A stretch of 64,000 bases of DNA. It comes from Chitinophagaceae bacterium (GTDB lineage: Bacteria > Bacteroidota > Bacteroidia > Chitinophagales > Chitinophagaceae). Of this stretch, positions 1-8,025 are shown in pieces. The DNA lies in contig JADJDJ010000002.1 in the NCBI GenBank assembly GCA_016702745.1, forward strand, positions 682,001 to 746,000, read 5' to 3'. Below the pieces are notes generated by a model. The model searched no databases and was not told where the DNA came from. It worked only from the letters and a program-made list of their open reading frames with translations. Made by a program: the position numbers and the translations under genes. Numbering within the stretch: position 1 is the first letter of the stretch; each line of letters starts with the position of its first letter.

Positions 1-1
1 T

Positions 2-247
2 ATCGCCATTATCGTGAATTATATCACTGCTGCCATCGCAGAAGGTCTGGCTGAAAGACAGGCTGCCAAAGATGAAGAAGTAGAAGATATGACTGATGAT
101 GAAAAAGAAAGGAAAGCCGCTAAACTGCAGGCTGAAGCTGAAGCAGAAGGCGGACGTGGTGGCAGAGGCCGTGGTGCTGGTGGTAGCGGACAAAGACGTC
201 GCAGCCCGGCCGGTGGAAGCCGCGGTCCTGGTGGAGCGAGGAGATAA
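2..247 (+). CDS. rpsB: 30S ribosomal protein S2, C-terminal part
   Basis: The frame is open at the window edge and reads IAIIVNYITAAIAEGLAERQ, which matches the last helix of ribosomal protein S2, a small-subunit protein needed for mRNA binding to the 30S particle. It is followed by an acidic stretch and a Gly/Arg-rich tail of about 30 residues (GGRGGRGRG and similar), an extension often seen in Bacteroidota S2. The next gene on the same strand is tsf, the usual rpsB-tsf order, which supports the call. The N-terminal three quarters lie outside the window. Confidence 0.9.
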   Translation: MAIIVNYITAAIAEGLAERQAAKDEEVEDMTDDEKERKAAKLQAEAEAEGGRGGRGRGAGGSGQRRRSPAGGSRGPGGARR

Positions 248-408
248 AGGCAGTCGTTAGTCATGAGTCTTTAGTCGTGAGTCATGAATGTCAGGTTGGA
301 AGGGAACCGGGGGCTGAAGACCGGGTTCCTATAGAACAAATCCTTTTGAAAAGAGTCAGTTGAACAGGTTTTCTTCAGTATCTGTGAACTGACAGCAATA
401 AATAATAT

Positions 409-1245
409 ATGAGCACAGTAACAATCAGTGCAGCTGATATTAATAAACTCCGCCAGGCAACTGGTGCAGGAATGATGGATTGCCGCAAGGCTTTAACCGA
501 AACCAATGGTGATTTTGAAGCAGCGATCGACTGGTTACGTAAGCAAGGCCAGAAAGTGGCCGCCAAGCGTGGTGACCGCGAAGCAAAAGAAGGTGTGGTG
601 ATTGCACAAACAACGGCCGACAATAAAACCGGTATCGTGGTATGTGTTAGTTGCGAGACTGACTTCGTTTCAAAAAATGCTGATTTCGTTGCCTTCGGTA
701 AGAGCATTGCTGATGCAGCCATTGCTGCCAATGTATCTTCACTGGAAGAACTGATGAATGTAAAAATCGGTGACCTGACCATTGCCGGACTGGTAGATGA
801 GAAACTGGCTACTATCGGTGAGAAAATCGGGGTGACTAAATTTGAAAGAATTGATTCAGCCTATGTGGCTTCCTATATTCACGGTGCTTACCGTATCGGT
901 GTATTGGTAGGAATGGACAAAGAAGCAGCGGATGCCGGTAAAGATGTGGCGATGCAGATCGCAGCCTTGAATCCTGTTGCCGTTGATGCAGCTTCTGTAC
1001 CTGCTGAAGTGGTAGCCCGTGAAAAAGATATCATCATGGAAGTGATGAAGCAGGATCCAAAAATGGCCGGTAAGCCGGATGAAATGATTTCTAAAATTGC
1101 CGAAGGTAAAATGGGTGCATTCTTTAAAGAGCAAACCCTCACTGCCCAGGCATTTGTAAAAGATGGCAGCAAAACAGTGGAACAATACCTGAAAGAAAGC
1201 GGTGATGTAAAAGTAACTGCTTTTAAAAGGGTGGCACTGGGCTAA
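409..1245 (+). CDS. tsf: Elongation factor Ts
   Basis: Guanine-nucleotide exchange factor for EF-Tu, cytoplasmic. The 278-residue protein has the N-terminal UBA-like domain (INKLRQATGAGMMDCRKAL) and the signature CETDFVSKN, whose TDF residues contact EF-Tu. A further EF-Ts core repeat follows (AALNPVAV and the C-terminal EQTLTAQAFVKD region). Length and gene order after rpsB are normal. The 160-base gap from rpsB has no obvious terminator, so co-transcription is likely, and a strong terminator follows tsf. Confidence 0.98.
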   Translation: MSTVTISAADINKLRQATGAGMMDCRKALTETNGDFEAAIDWLRKQGQKVAAKRGDREAKEGVVIAQTTADNKTGIVVCVSCETDFVSKNADFVAFGKSIADAAIAANVSSLEELMNVKIGDLTIAGLVDEKLATIGEKIGVTKFERIDSAYVASYIHGAYRIGVLVGMDKEAADAGKDVAMQIAALNPVAVDAASVPAEVVAREKDIIMEVMKQDPKMAGKPDEMISKIAEGKMGAFFKEQTLTAQAFVKDGSKTVEQYLKESGDVKVTAFKRVALG

Positions 1246-1263
1246 TCTTTTAAAACATAAATT

Positions 1264-1291
1264 GAAAAAGGGAGCTTGCTCCCTTTTTTTG
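1264..1291 (+). terminator. Rho-independent terminator after tsf
   Basis: The stem AAGGGAGC / GCTCCCTT is closed by a two-base loop region and followed directly by a run of seven T residues, 18 bases after the tsf stop. It ends the rpsB-tsf transcript. Confidence 0.9.
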
Positions 1292-1319
1292 TTTTTAGCC
1301 CTTGATGAGAATCGGCGCT

Positions 1320-1600
1320 CTATGCTGTTAATTTTTCCCACAAAGACCCCAAGCACACAAAGGGAGTTGATAATATTTCCCGCCAAGCCCGCTAAGAGCG
1401 CTCGAAGAGTCCTTTGGGCAAAAAAGTCTCTGCGATAGGCCCGGAAGAATCTTAGCGTTTCCTTGCGCCATTGCGTCTTTGCGGTTAAATCTCTCTCTGC
1501 GAAATCTCTATTTTCTCCTGTTCTCTGCGGTAAATCTCCCACAAAGACGCTCGAAGAGTCCTTTGGACAAAGGACACAAAGTATGTGATTGACAAGGTTC
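1320..1600. repeat. Dispersed 'cacaaagacgc' repeat cluster
   Basis: This gene-free stretch between tsf and the next gene is built from copies of short motifs. GCTCGAAGAGTCCTTTGG occurs near 1399 and again near 1549, each close to CCACAAAGAC-type sequence. The segment near 1465-1500 (TTGCGTCTTTGCGGTTAA) reappears at 47820-47835. I see no coding potential. It looks like degenerate non-coding dispersed repeats, not a regulatory region of one gene. Confidence 0.6.
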
Positions 1601-1642
1601 CGCTCATCGTTCGGATTGCTTCTTTTTTTTTACTTTTAATCC

Positions 1643-2155
1643 ATGATCAAATTAACCATTGGCATCGTTGTACTCCTGGCTGCCGGTATTATCTGGCTAA
1701 GGGCACAATGGGCCCGCTCGAAAAACAGCAATGCGGCCAATGAAATTATCAATGACCTGAAGTCTGGTAAATATGTGATAGAATCCTATGCGGAATCACT
1801 CGGAATCATGATCAGCTCAAAACCTTTTCCAGCTGCTTTCGATCCTGCATCCGCTAAAAGGAAATTGCAGGAACTGACCGGCAAAGAGGTACAGGAAAAA
1901 TTCAGCATCCGGTATGCGGATATGAATGAGGCCGGTAAAGGCATTGTAATTGCCGAAGCCAAATCAAAAGACATTATAGCCGGGTACGGAGGCAACAAAG
2001 AAATTGATATCCATTTTCCCTGCTGGCTCTATATTGATGCCGACCGGGAGGCCGGTAAGATCGATTTCAGATCCACTTTTCCCGAAAATAAAGATCATCA
2101 CTATCTGCTGGAGGATCTGTCATCCGAAATAGATAAAAGCATCAACAGGGAATAG
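1643..2155 (+). CDS. Membrane-anchored hypothetical protein
   Basis: I do not recognise this 170-residue protein. Residues 1-22 form one hydrophobic segment (KLTIGIVVLLAAGIIWL) followed by basic residues, so it is probably a single-pass membrane or signal-anchor protein. The rest is soluble, mixed alpha/beta and without cysteines. It stands alone between the repeat region and a convergent minus-strand gene only 8 bases away. The start at ATG 1643 follows a poly-T/TTTAATCC stretch and leaves the anchor intact. Confidence 0.7.
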   Translation: MIKLTIGIVVLLAAGIIWLRAQWARSKNSNAANEIINDLKSGKYVIESYAESLGIMISSKPFPAAFDPASAKRKLQELTGKEVQEKFSIRYADMNEAGKGIVIAEAKSKDIIAGYGGNKEIDIHFPCWLYIDADREAGKIDFRSTFPENKDHHYLLEDLSSEIDKSINRE

Positions 2156-2163
2156 CCGGCGGT

Positions 2164-2637
2164 TTATTGTTTTACTTCAAAGTTGACCCTTTTCTCTTCT
2201 CCGAAAAAATCATCCACACCCGGTTTTTTTATCAGTTGATATTTGATGGTGTACTTTCCTGCTGATGGAAAAGCATCTACTACAAAGCTGAAGGTTGCAT
2301 CCCTGTTTACAGGTACATCACTGGTGATGACATAGCCCGGAAAATCGTCTACCAGCCCGAATTTTCTTTTTATTCCATCGGTCCATTGTGCCCGGTCCGG
2401 TTTATAGATCATGGCAGCATAGAGTTTAACGGTCCCTTTTTTCCAGACACAAGTGCCGTTGTTCCTGAATTTAATCGTGATCCTGGTGGCATCTCCTGCA
2501 CGCAGTGAAGTGGGACTGATACTGACAAAATCTGAATTCTGGCATTCACCGGCATTGACAGGATGATGGCGGGAAGGTCCGGCAAAGCTGCTCAGGATAA
2601 ATAAAAAACCCGCGGATAAATATAGAAACAGTTTCAT
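2164..2637 (-). CDS. Secreted Ig-like protein (paralog C)
   Basis: The 157-residue protein has an N-terminal signal peptide (LFLYLSAGFLFILSS). It continues as a beta-rich domain with the motif NNGTCVWKKGTVKLY, resembling the immunoglobulin-like fold of NBR1-type domains, in which a Trp follows N-x-G-T/S. Two neighbouring genes (3315-3752, 3763-4236) share the N-[KN]-G-[ST]-C-x-W motif, so this is a local paralog family, probably exported. A terminator lies between this gene and the upstream 2748-3290 gene, so expression may depend on read-through or a separate promoter. Function is unknown. Confidence 0.7.
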   Translation of the reverse strand: MKLFLYLSAGFLFILSSFAGPSRHHPVNAGECQNSDFVSISPTSLRAGDATRITIKFRNNGTCVWKKGTVKLYAAMIYKPDRAQWTDGIKRKFGLVDDFPGYVITSDVPVNRDATFSFVVDAFPSAGKYTIKYQLIKKPGVDDFFGEEKRVNFEVKQ

Positions 2638-2652
2638 GTTTTGAGGATTGGG

Positions 2653-2694
2653 TTAAAAAAACCGGTCCTGATAATTGCGATGATCAGGACCGGC
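2653..2694 (-). terminator. Rho-independent terminator (minus strand)
   Basis: On the minus strand, GCCGGTCCTGAT pairs perfectly with ATCAGGACCGG across a short loop and is followed by a run of T residues (AAAAAA on the plus strand at 2655-2660). It lies just downstream of the 2748-3290 gene and should end most of that transcript. Confidence 0.85.
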
Positions 2695-2747
2695 ATGATT
2701 GAAAGGCTAAATAAATGCTTCAGTTGGTATAGAATGGTTTCGGGAGC

Positions 2748-3290
2748 TTAGCGGTCAAATTTTACTTTTACACTGAAAGTGCCACTGGTTGCTGCAGCAG
2801 GTCCGGAAATACCGATCAGTATATTGTATTGTTCTTTACCCGGATTTTGCATGCTGACCTTTCTTTCGCTGGTCTGTACTTTTCCTTTCCAGTTACCATC
2901 CCATTTGTGATCAGCCTCACAGGTAATACAACTGCCGAGGTCAGGGACGAGGTAATATTCTGCCGCTCCAATCCGGTAGGCATATATACTCAGGTCGCCA
3001 TTGCCATCAGTTGGAGTGACACTGATTTTCATTTCACATTGGGCAGGCATGGTGAGTGCAAAGAAAACATGGTTGCCTTTGAACTTGGAGGATTGAGTAC
3101 CGGGGAAACAGGCATTGGCACTGTTCCAGGCCCAGCTGAGATCACTCATAGGAGCCCCCTTGGCCAGGTCCCCTTTTACAATGACGGAGTCACTGGTACC
3201 CGGATCAATGATGGTCACATTGGAGGGCCATTGGGAAAAGGAACAAAATGCCAACAGGCATGAGACGGATAAAGCAATTATTTTTTTCAT
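2748..3290 (-). CDS. Secreted beta-sandwich protein, PPC-like
   Basis: The 180-residue protein begins with a clear signal peptide (KKIIALSVSCLLAFCSFSQ). The mature part contains VFFALTMPAQCEMKISVTP, GDLSIYAYR and NILIGISGP. This is the strand pattern of pre-peptidase C-terminal (PPC) type beta-sandwich domains, in which aromatic FF-L and D-D/YxY positions recur. No catalytic domain is attached, so it may be a stand-alone binding or adhesion module. It lies 24 bases after the 3315-3752 gene, in the same operon. The PPC assignment is by pattern only. Confidence 0.65.
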   Translation of the reverse strand: MKKIIALSVSCLLAFCSFSQWPSNVTIIDPGTSDSVIVKGDLAKGAPMSDLSWAWNSANACFPGTQSSKFKGNHVFFALTMPAQCEMKISVTPTDGNGDLSIYAYRIGAAEYYLVPDLGSCITCEADHKWDGNWKGKVQTSERKVSMQNPGKEQYNILIGISGPAAATSGTFSVKVKFDR

Positions 3291-3314
3291 TGTAGTCTGT
3301 TTTAAATTTATAAG

Positions 3315-3752
3315 TTATTTCCAGTCGATCGCCTTACTTTTTGATGAAGCGATCATTGAACCTCCGGCATAGAATTTTACTTCAATCTGATAACGTCCAG
3401 GATATACAGGAGGATCGAAACGAAGTTTGAATTCAGCGTCACTGCCTAATAGCACGACATCGTCATCCATGTAGAATTTTTTGGTCGTCATGAACGTCTT
3501 ATTGACATCTGATTCTTTTGACTCTCTCGGCCATACCGTTACATCTACCATCACATACACTTTGTCTTTTTCCCAGCCACAGGATCCCTTATTTTTTACT
3601 TTCACAATAAAGTCTGCCGTTGTTTTCCAGGTAAGTCGTGGAATCTGAATGTCTGCATCTGTGAGTTCTGCAAAGCTGCGACAGGGACATTGTGCTTCTA
3701 ATTGCGAAACAGCAATAAGAAAAATGCAAGTTAGAAGGAGTATTTTTTTCAT
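3315..3752 (-). CDS. Secreted Ig-like protein (paralog B)
   Basis: I place the start at Met 3752, giving a typical signal peptide (KKILLLTCIFLIAVSQLEAQ). The mature protein of about 125 residues has an N-terminal CPCR motif, then NKGSCGWEKDKVYVMVDV, which aligns with the same motif in the two paralogs, and a C-terminal RYQIEVKFYAGG strand. It is predicted to be an exported single Ig-like domain. The gap from the upstream paralog is only 10 bases, so the genes are co-transcribed. Function is unknown. Confidence 0.7.
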   Translation of the reverse strand: MKKILLLTCIFLIAVSQLEAQCPCRSFAELTDADIQIPRLTWKTTADFIVKVKNKGSCGWEKDKVYVMVDVTVWPRESKESDVNKTFMTTKKFYMDDDVVLLGSDAEFKLRFDPPVYPGRYQIEVKFYAGGSMIASSKSKAIDWK

Positions 3753-3762
3753 ATTATTTATT

Positions 3763-4236
3763 TTAATCTTCAAATTGATAAACGGCTTCTATTTCATCGC
3801 TGATACGCTTGCCTTCTTTATTCATAATCACAAATGAAAGCTCATAAATACCGGCATCTACAACCGAGTTGAATTTCATGATAAACCTTCCGCTACCTCC
3901 TTTTGTTACATAGTCATTATTCAGGTAGAATTTCTGACTGGTTTTAAAAATGGAACTTGCCTCTGAGGAGCTCACCGTTTTCGGACTTTTTTTGACGGTT
4001 ACTTTAACGTACACTTCGCTCTTCCTCCAGACGCAAGTGCCTTTATTAGTAGCATCAAACTGAAATGTCGGGGAAACCCTGGATTCAAGTTTAGAGGGGC
4101 TGTGTTTGATATCACTTTCACTGAAATCTGCATCCCATACACAGATGCCGGAGTTGATGGCGTGTAACTGGCCATACGATTTAATTCCTGTTACTGACCC
4201 GGCAAAGAGCAGGAAAAAAATGAGAATACTTTTCAT
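3763..4236 (-). CDS. Secreted Ig-like protein (paralog A)
   Basis: I place the start at 4236, since this Met opens a clean signal peptide (KSILIFFLLFAGSVTG); the longer frame from 4287 would run into the regulatory palindrome. The mature domain carries NKGTCVWRKSEVYVKVTV, the shared motif of the three paralogs, and GIYELSFVIMNKEG near the end. It is first in the secreted-protein operon, 70 bases downstream of the response-regulator stop codon. The candidate operator at 4281-4301 lies in that gap. Confidence 0.7.
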   Translation of the reverse strand: MKSILIFFLLFAGSVTGIKSYGQLHAINSGICVWDADFSESDIKHSPSKLESRVSPTFQFDATNKGTCVWRKSEVYVKVTVKKSPKTVSSSEASSIFKTSQKFYLNNDYVTKGGSGRFIMKFNSVVDAGIYELSFVIMNKEGKRISDEIEAVYQFED

Positions 4237-4280
4237 GTTGCTGATTTCACATAAAAGTAAAAGCAACATTCCCGACTCTG

Positions 4281-4301
4281 CTAACACCCGCGGGTGATTT
4301 T
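4281..4301 (-). promoter_or_regulatory. Candidate operator palindrome, site 1
   Basis: The gap upstream of the secreted-protein operon contains the perfect 12-base palindrome CACCCGCGGGTG, flanked by CTAA on the left and ATTTT on the right. It lies 45-65 bases upstream of the start codon at 4236. The same 21-base block with a single changed base is found at 7168-7188 upstream of the kinase gene, in the same orientation. The adjacent LuxR-type regulator is the obvious candidate binder; that link is inference. Confidence 0.6.
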
Positions 4302-4306
4302 CAGGA

Positions 4307-4930
4307 TTACTTCAGCATTAGTTCACGTAATAGGGAGATGGCAGAAGAACGGCTGTTCACATCCAGTTTGAAGTAGGCATTGGTGACATGTCTTTTGACT
4401 GTATTCATCGCAATAAAAAGCAGGTCACAGATCTGCTGATTGGTTTTGCCATCATAAATCAGTTCAATCACTTCAAATTCACGATCACTCAGCGGGGAAG
4501 GGAGCGATTGATTGATTTTGATAAGAGAGAGTTTGGGTACATGCTGATTGGCCCTGGTGGCGAAATTGGTCAGGGCAATTTCGAGAGTAGTATACAGGGT
4601 TTGTTCGTTGAAGGGCTTAACAATGTAACCGGCAGGATTGGTTTTCTTGGCCCGGTCCACAATGGTTTTATCGCTGTAAGATGTCAGGAACACAAAGGGG
4701 ATCCGGTTATTACTGTTGATATACTCGGCAATATCAATCCCGTTTTTCGGGCTTTCCAGGTTTACATCCAGTAATACAGCATCCGGCGGATTACTCTTTA
4801 ATTCTGTCAATGCTTCTTCATCATCATAAGCTATACCGGATACGGTAAAGTCATGATTATTCAGGTACATGGCAATATTTTCGGCAATCAGCGGTTCATC
4901 TTCCACAATCAATACCCGGATGGCTTCCAT
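4307..4930 (-). CDS. LuxR-type response regulator
   Basis: The 207-residue two-component regulator has an N-terminal receiver domain (VLIVEDEPLIAENI, phosphoacceptor in AVLLDVNLE, conserved Lys in GYIVKPF). The C-terminal LuxR/NarL-type helix-turn-helix reads LSDREFEVIELIYDGKTNQQ then MNTVKRHVTNAYFKLDV. It starts two bases after the stop of the partner kinase gene, so the two are translated from one message. Its likely sites are the palindromes upstream of the kinase gene and of the secreted-protein operon. Confidence 0.92.
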   Translation of the reverse strand: MEAIRVLIVEDEPLIAENIAMYLNNHDFTVSGIAYDDEEALTELKSNPPDAVLLDVNLESPKNGIDIAEYINSNNRIPFVFLTSYSDKTIVDRAKKTNPAGYIVKPFNEQTLYTTLEIALTNFATRANQHVPKLSLIKINQSLPSPLSDREFEVIELIYDGKTNQQICDLLFIAMNTVKRHVTNAYFKLDVNSRSSAISLLRELMLK

Positions 4931-4932
4931 GA

Positions 4933-7080
4933 TCAGATGGTTTTGAATTTTGAAATGGTGAGCTCCACGTTGGTGCCATGGCTGCCGTCAATATGAAGTT
5001 TGGCTTTCAGTTTCTGCGCAAAGGCACGGATTACTTTAAATCCAAAAGATTGCAGTTTGCTGATATCGAATCCTGCTGGTAATCCTTTTCCATTATCTTT
5101 TACCTGTAAGAGCAGTTCATTTTCTTTTTGTTTCATGGCCACCATGATTTCGCCTTCCTCCAGATCATTAAATGCGTATTTCAGGGAATTACTGATCAGT
5201 TCATTCAGGATCATCCCCAGTGGAATCACAGTATCAGTATGCAGGTTCAGTTTATCAATATCGGTGGTAAAACGGATCCGGTCTTTGCGGATATTATAAG
5301 ATTGAAACAGATGACCCGCCAGGTTATTGATATAATTATTGATTTCAATTTCCTGAACTGTATTGGACTGATACAGGTTCTGGTGAATAAAGGCCATACT
5401 TTGTACGCGCTGCCTGCTTTCGCGGATCACTTCGGCAGCTTCTGCATCTTTTAATGTTTGCGACTGAATATCGAGCAGACTGGAAATCACCTGTAAATTA
5501 TTCTTGACCCGGTGGTGGATTTCGCGGTTCAGCACTTCCATCTCATCAGCCTGCTGACGGATGATTTTGTTTTTTTTCAGCTGCCTCCCGAACTGCCAAA
5601 GAATAATTCCTCCCGCCATTGCTAATAACCCAATCCCTGCCCAGAGTATTTTTTTGTTTTTCCTGGACGCAATAATACTTTCCTGCTTAAAGCCGTTTTC
5701 TCTGGATAAGGAAGCGGTGAGCAGTTTTTCTTTCTTTAATTCACTTACTTGTAGTAAACCTTCCCGGGCCAAAGCTTCATTTAACCTCAGTTCTTTGGCA
5801 AGTGATGAATCAGACAAAGCATTCTCTCTTTCCAGCGCATGTCTTAATAAAAGCTCTTTGGCCAGTTTATCTTCTTTCAGCTGATTTTCCCGTTGCAGCG
5901 CTTCTCTTTTTTCCATTTCGGTCTGGAGTTGCAGCCGGCTCAGTTCATGCTGCGAAGTCAGCAGGGCGATCTCTTTCTGTTTTTTTTCTGTTTCATACTT
6001 TTTTTCCAGGTTCAAGGCCAGTTCTTTTCCGGCCTGGTCTGACAGTTTATTGGATAATACCAGCAGGGTTTCTGAAGTCAGCAGCGCTTCCTTATCAAGT
6101 CCTGCCTTTTTTTGTATCCGTAAAACGTGTTGCTGATTAATGAACTGCAGATAAATATTATTTGCAGGGATGTATTTTTTTTCATTTTCCTTCAGCAAGG
6201 CAAGGGCCTTTTCGTAATCTTTGGCTTCTTCATAGATAACTGAGAGATAGTAGTTACTGGCAGATACCCCTTCATGATACCCATCAGCAAGATTCACTTT
6301 TTTTGTTTTTTCAATAAAGGCTACTCTGTCTTCAAAACTGTGTTTGCTCCAGTCAAGAAATAACATATTATGAACCGGGTCACGGGCGATGTTTTTCCCC
6401 CCATCCTGCATCAATGAATCATATTCATTGGCGATGGCAGCGAATCGTTCCGCATTATTTCTGTTGACATAAAAATTGGCCAGCAGGAATAATATCGTTC
6501 CGTGATCAGTCCTTTTTCCGGTAGGTTTGGTAATAGCATATCCCCGGAGCAGGTATTGTTCTGCCTTGTCCCATACAAAACTTTTTGAAAACAGGTTCGA
6601 TATTCCTTCATATACCACCCAGTTTTCATAGGGAGCCACACGGGAATACAACTTTTCGGCAATATCATAATAGTACAATGACGAATCAGACTGATTCAGG
6701 TCTGAAAAAAACTGTGCTGTTCTTAAATGATAAATGGCTTTGTTCAGTTCCGGAACGGATGGATCCAGAAAAGGTCTTGCTTTCCGGATGGTTTCGAGAG
6801 AAAGGGTTGGATTCCCTTTGAGACGGTAGGTTCGGGCCAGGTCTATGTAATAGCTAATCTTTAAAAGACTATTTCCCGTTTTCAGGGCAAAGGGAATTCC
6901 TTTCTGAAAAATGAGGATGGCACTATCCGTTTTAAACCGGAAATGATAACGTCTGCCCAGTGTCAACAAGCTATCGGCTTTTCGGTTATCTGTGGCCGGG
7001 CCATCAATAAAACTTTGCAGGTCCTGTGCAATCGCAGTAAGACCGATAAAAAAAAGCGGAACCAGTAATAATTTTTTCAT
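4933..7080 (-). CDS. TPR-containing sensor histidine kinase (HisKA_2 type)
   Basis: The 715-residue membrane kinase has these parts in order: signal peptide 1-19; a periplasmic TPR-like helical region to about 345; a coiled coil 360-477 containing four 21-residue repeats; one transmembrane helix 478-497; a HisKA_2-type dimerisation domain with IHHRVKNNLQVISSLLDIQS (His at 522/523); and an ATPase domain with LGMILNELISNSLKYAF and GKGLPAGFDI. This is the usual architecture of Bacteroidota TPR kinases that pass a periplasmic signal to a LuxR-type regulator, here the next gene. A palindrome at 7168-7188 lies upstream. Confidence 0.92.
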   Translation of the reverse strand: MKKLLLVPLFFIGLTAIAQDLQSFIDGPATDNRKADSLLTLGRRYHFRFKTDSAILIFQKGIPFALKTGNSLLKISYYIDLARTYRLKGNPTLSLETIRKARPFLDPSVPELNKAIYHLRTAQFFSDLNQSDSSLYYYDIAEKLYSRVAPYENWVVYEGISNLFSKSFVWDKAEQYLLRGYAITKPTGKRTDHGTILFLLANFYVNRNNAERFAAIANEYDSLMQDGGKNIARDPVHNMLFLDWSKHSFEDRVAFIEKTKKVNLADGYHEGVSASNYYLSVIYEEAKDYEKALALLKENEKKYIPANNIYLQFINQQHVLRIQKKAGLDKEALLTSETLLVLSNKLSDQAGKELALNLEKKYETEKKQKEIALLTSQHELSRLQLQTEMEKREALQRENQLKEDKLAKELLLRHALERENALSDSSLAKELRLNEALAREGLLQVSELKKEKLLTASLSRENGFKQESIIASRKNKKILWAGIGLLAMAGGIILWQFGRQLKKNKIIRQQADEMEVLNREIHHRVKNNLQVISSLLDIQSQTLKDAEAAEVIRESRQRVQSMAFIHQNLYQSNTVQEIEINNYINNLAGHLFQSYNIRKDRIRFTTDIDKLNLHTDTVIPLGMILNELISNSLKYAFNDLEEGEIMVAMKQKENELLLQVKDNGKGLPAGFDISKLQSFGFKVIRAFAQKLKAKLHIDGSHGTNVELTISKFKTI

Positions 7081-7167
7081 AATCTGCTAAAAGCCACAGA
7101 AGGTACAGATTTTTGACAATAAGTAAATGTCGACAGCCGAAATGTAGTGTACGGCGGAAATGGTGGT

Positions 7168-7188
7168 CTAACACCCGGGGGTGATTTT
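7168..7188 (-). promoter_or_regulatory. Candidate operator palindrome, site 2
   Basis: This is the second copy of the 21-base block seen at 4281-4301. Its core is CACCCGGGGGTG, one base off a perfect palindrome, with the same CTAA and GATTTT flanks. It lies 88-108 bases upstream of the kinase start (7080) and 33-53 bases upstream of the divergent methyltransferase start (7221), so it could affect either gene. Confidence 0.55.
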
Positions 7189-7220
7189 GCAACTCCGGCC
7201 TGTTTATCTAAGTTTGAGTC

Positions 7221-8018
7221 ATGGAAACAAAGCCCGATTATTTCCAGGCCAATAAGGAACTCTGGAACCAGCGCACCACCGTTCATCTCGATTCTGCCTT
7301 TTATAACCTGGAAGGGTTCAAAAAGGGAGAAACCGTTTTAACGCCCATTGAACTCAGCGAACTGGGGGAGGTAAAAGGCAAATCCATGCTGCACCTGCAA
7401 TGCCATTTTGGAATGGATAGTCTGGACTGGGCCCGCCGGGGCGCCAGCGTTACCGGGGTGGATCTCTCAGATACCGCCATCAGCGAAGCCCAAAAACTGA
7501 ATGCCGAAATGGGTTTGGATGCAAGTTTTGTTTGTTGCAATGTACTGGAAACGAGTGCGCATGTACCCGGACAGTTTGATATTGTTTTCACATCATACGG
7601 TACTATTGGCTGGCTGCCTGATCTGCAACCCTGGGCAAAAGTGGTGGCTGAGAAACTGAAACCAGGCGGTCTGTTTTATATCGCTGAATTTCACCCGGTG
7701 GTCTGGATGTTTGATGATGAGTTTACCCGGATTGCTTATTCCTACGAGAACCAGGAAGTGATTATTACCGAGAACCAGGGGACATATACCGACAGAGCAG
7801 CGGATATCAAGGGAAAGGAATACAGCTGGAATCATAGTATCAGCGAAGTACTGAATGCGCTGATCGGAGCCGGTTTACAGATTGAGCAGTTCAATGAACA
7901 CATGTACTCTCCCTACCCCTGTTTCCGGAATGTAATTGAATTTGAAACCGGTAAATGGCATATCAAAGGATTAGAAGGAAAGATCCCGATGGTTTATTCG
8001 GTGAAAGCGAAAAAATAA
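7221..8018 (+). CDS. Class I SAM-dependent methyltransferase
   Basis: The 265-residue protein has the Rossmann-type SAM fold: motif I region MLHLQCHFGMDSLDWARRGA, the acidic loop GVDLSDTAI, motif II DIVFTSYGTIGWL and motif III LKPGGLFYIAEFHP. Many relatives are annotated as generic class I methyltransferases, so the substrate cannot be named. It is divergent from the kinase-regulator operon, and the shared gap holds operator-like site 2. It is convergent with the DUF547 gene, 8 bases away. Confidence 0.88.
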   Translation: METKPDYFQANKELWNQRTTVHLDSAFYNLEGFKKGETVLTPIELSELGEVKGKSMLHLQCHFGMDSLDWARRGASVTGVDLSDTAISEAQKLNAEMGLDASFVCCNVLETSAHVPGQFDIVFTSYGTIGWLPDLQPWAKVVAEKLKPGGLFYIAEFHPVVWMFDDEFTRIAYSYENQEVIITENQGTYTDRAADIKGKEYSWNHSISEVLNALIGAGLQIEQFNEHMYSPYPCFRNVIEFETGKWHIKGLEGKIPMVYSVKAKK

Positions 8019-8025
8019 AAAACGA

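Noticed and set aside
856..1542. Long minus-strand frame opposite tsf
   Set aside because: It lies antisense to a highly conserved gene, is rich in His/Phe/Arg from reverse reading and shows no domain.
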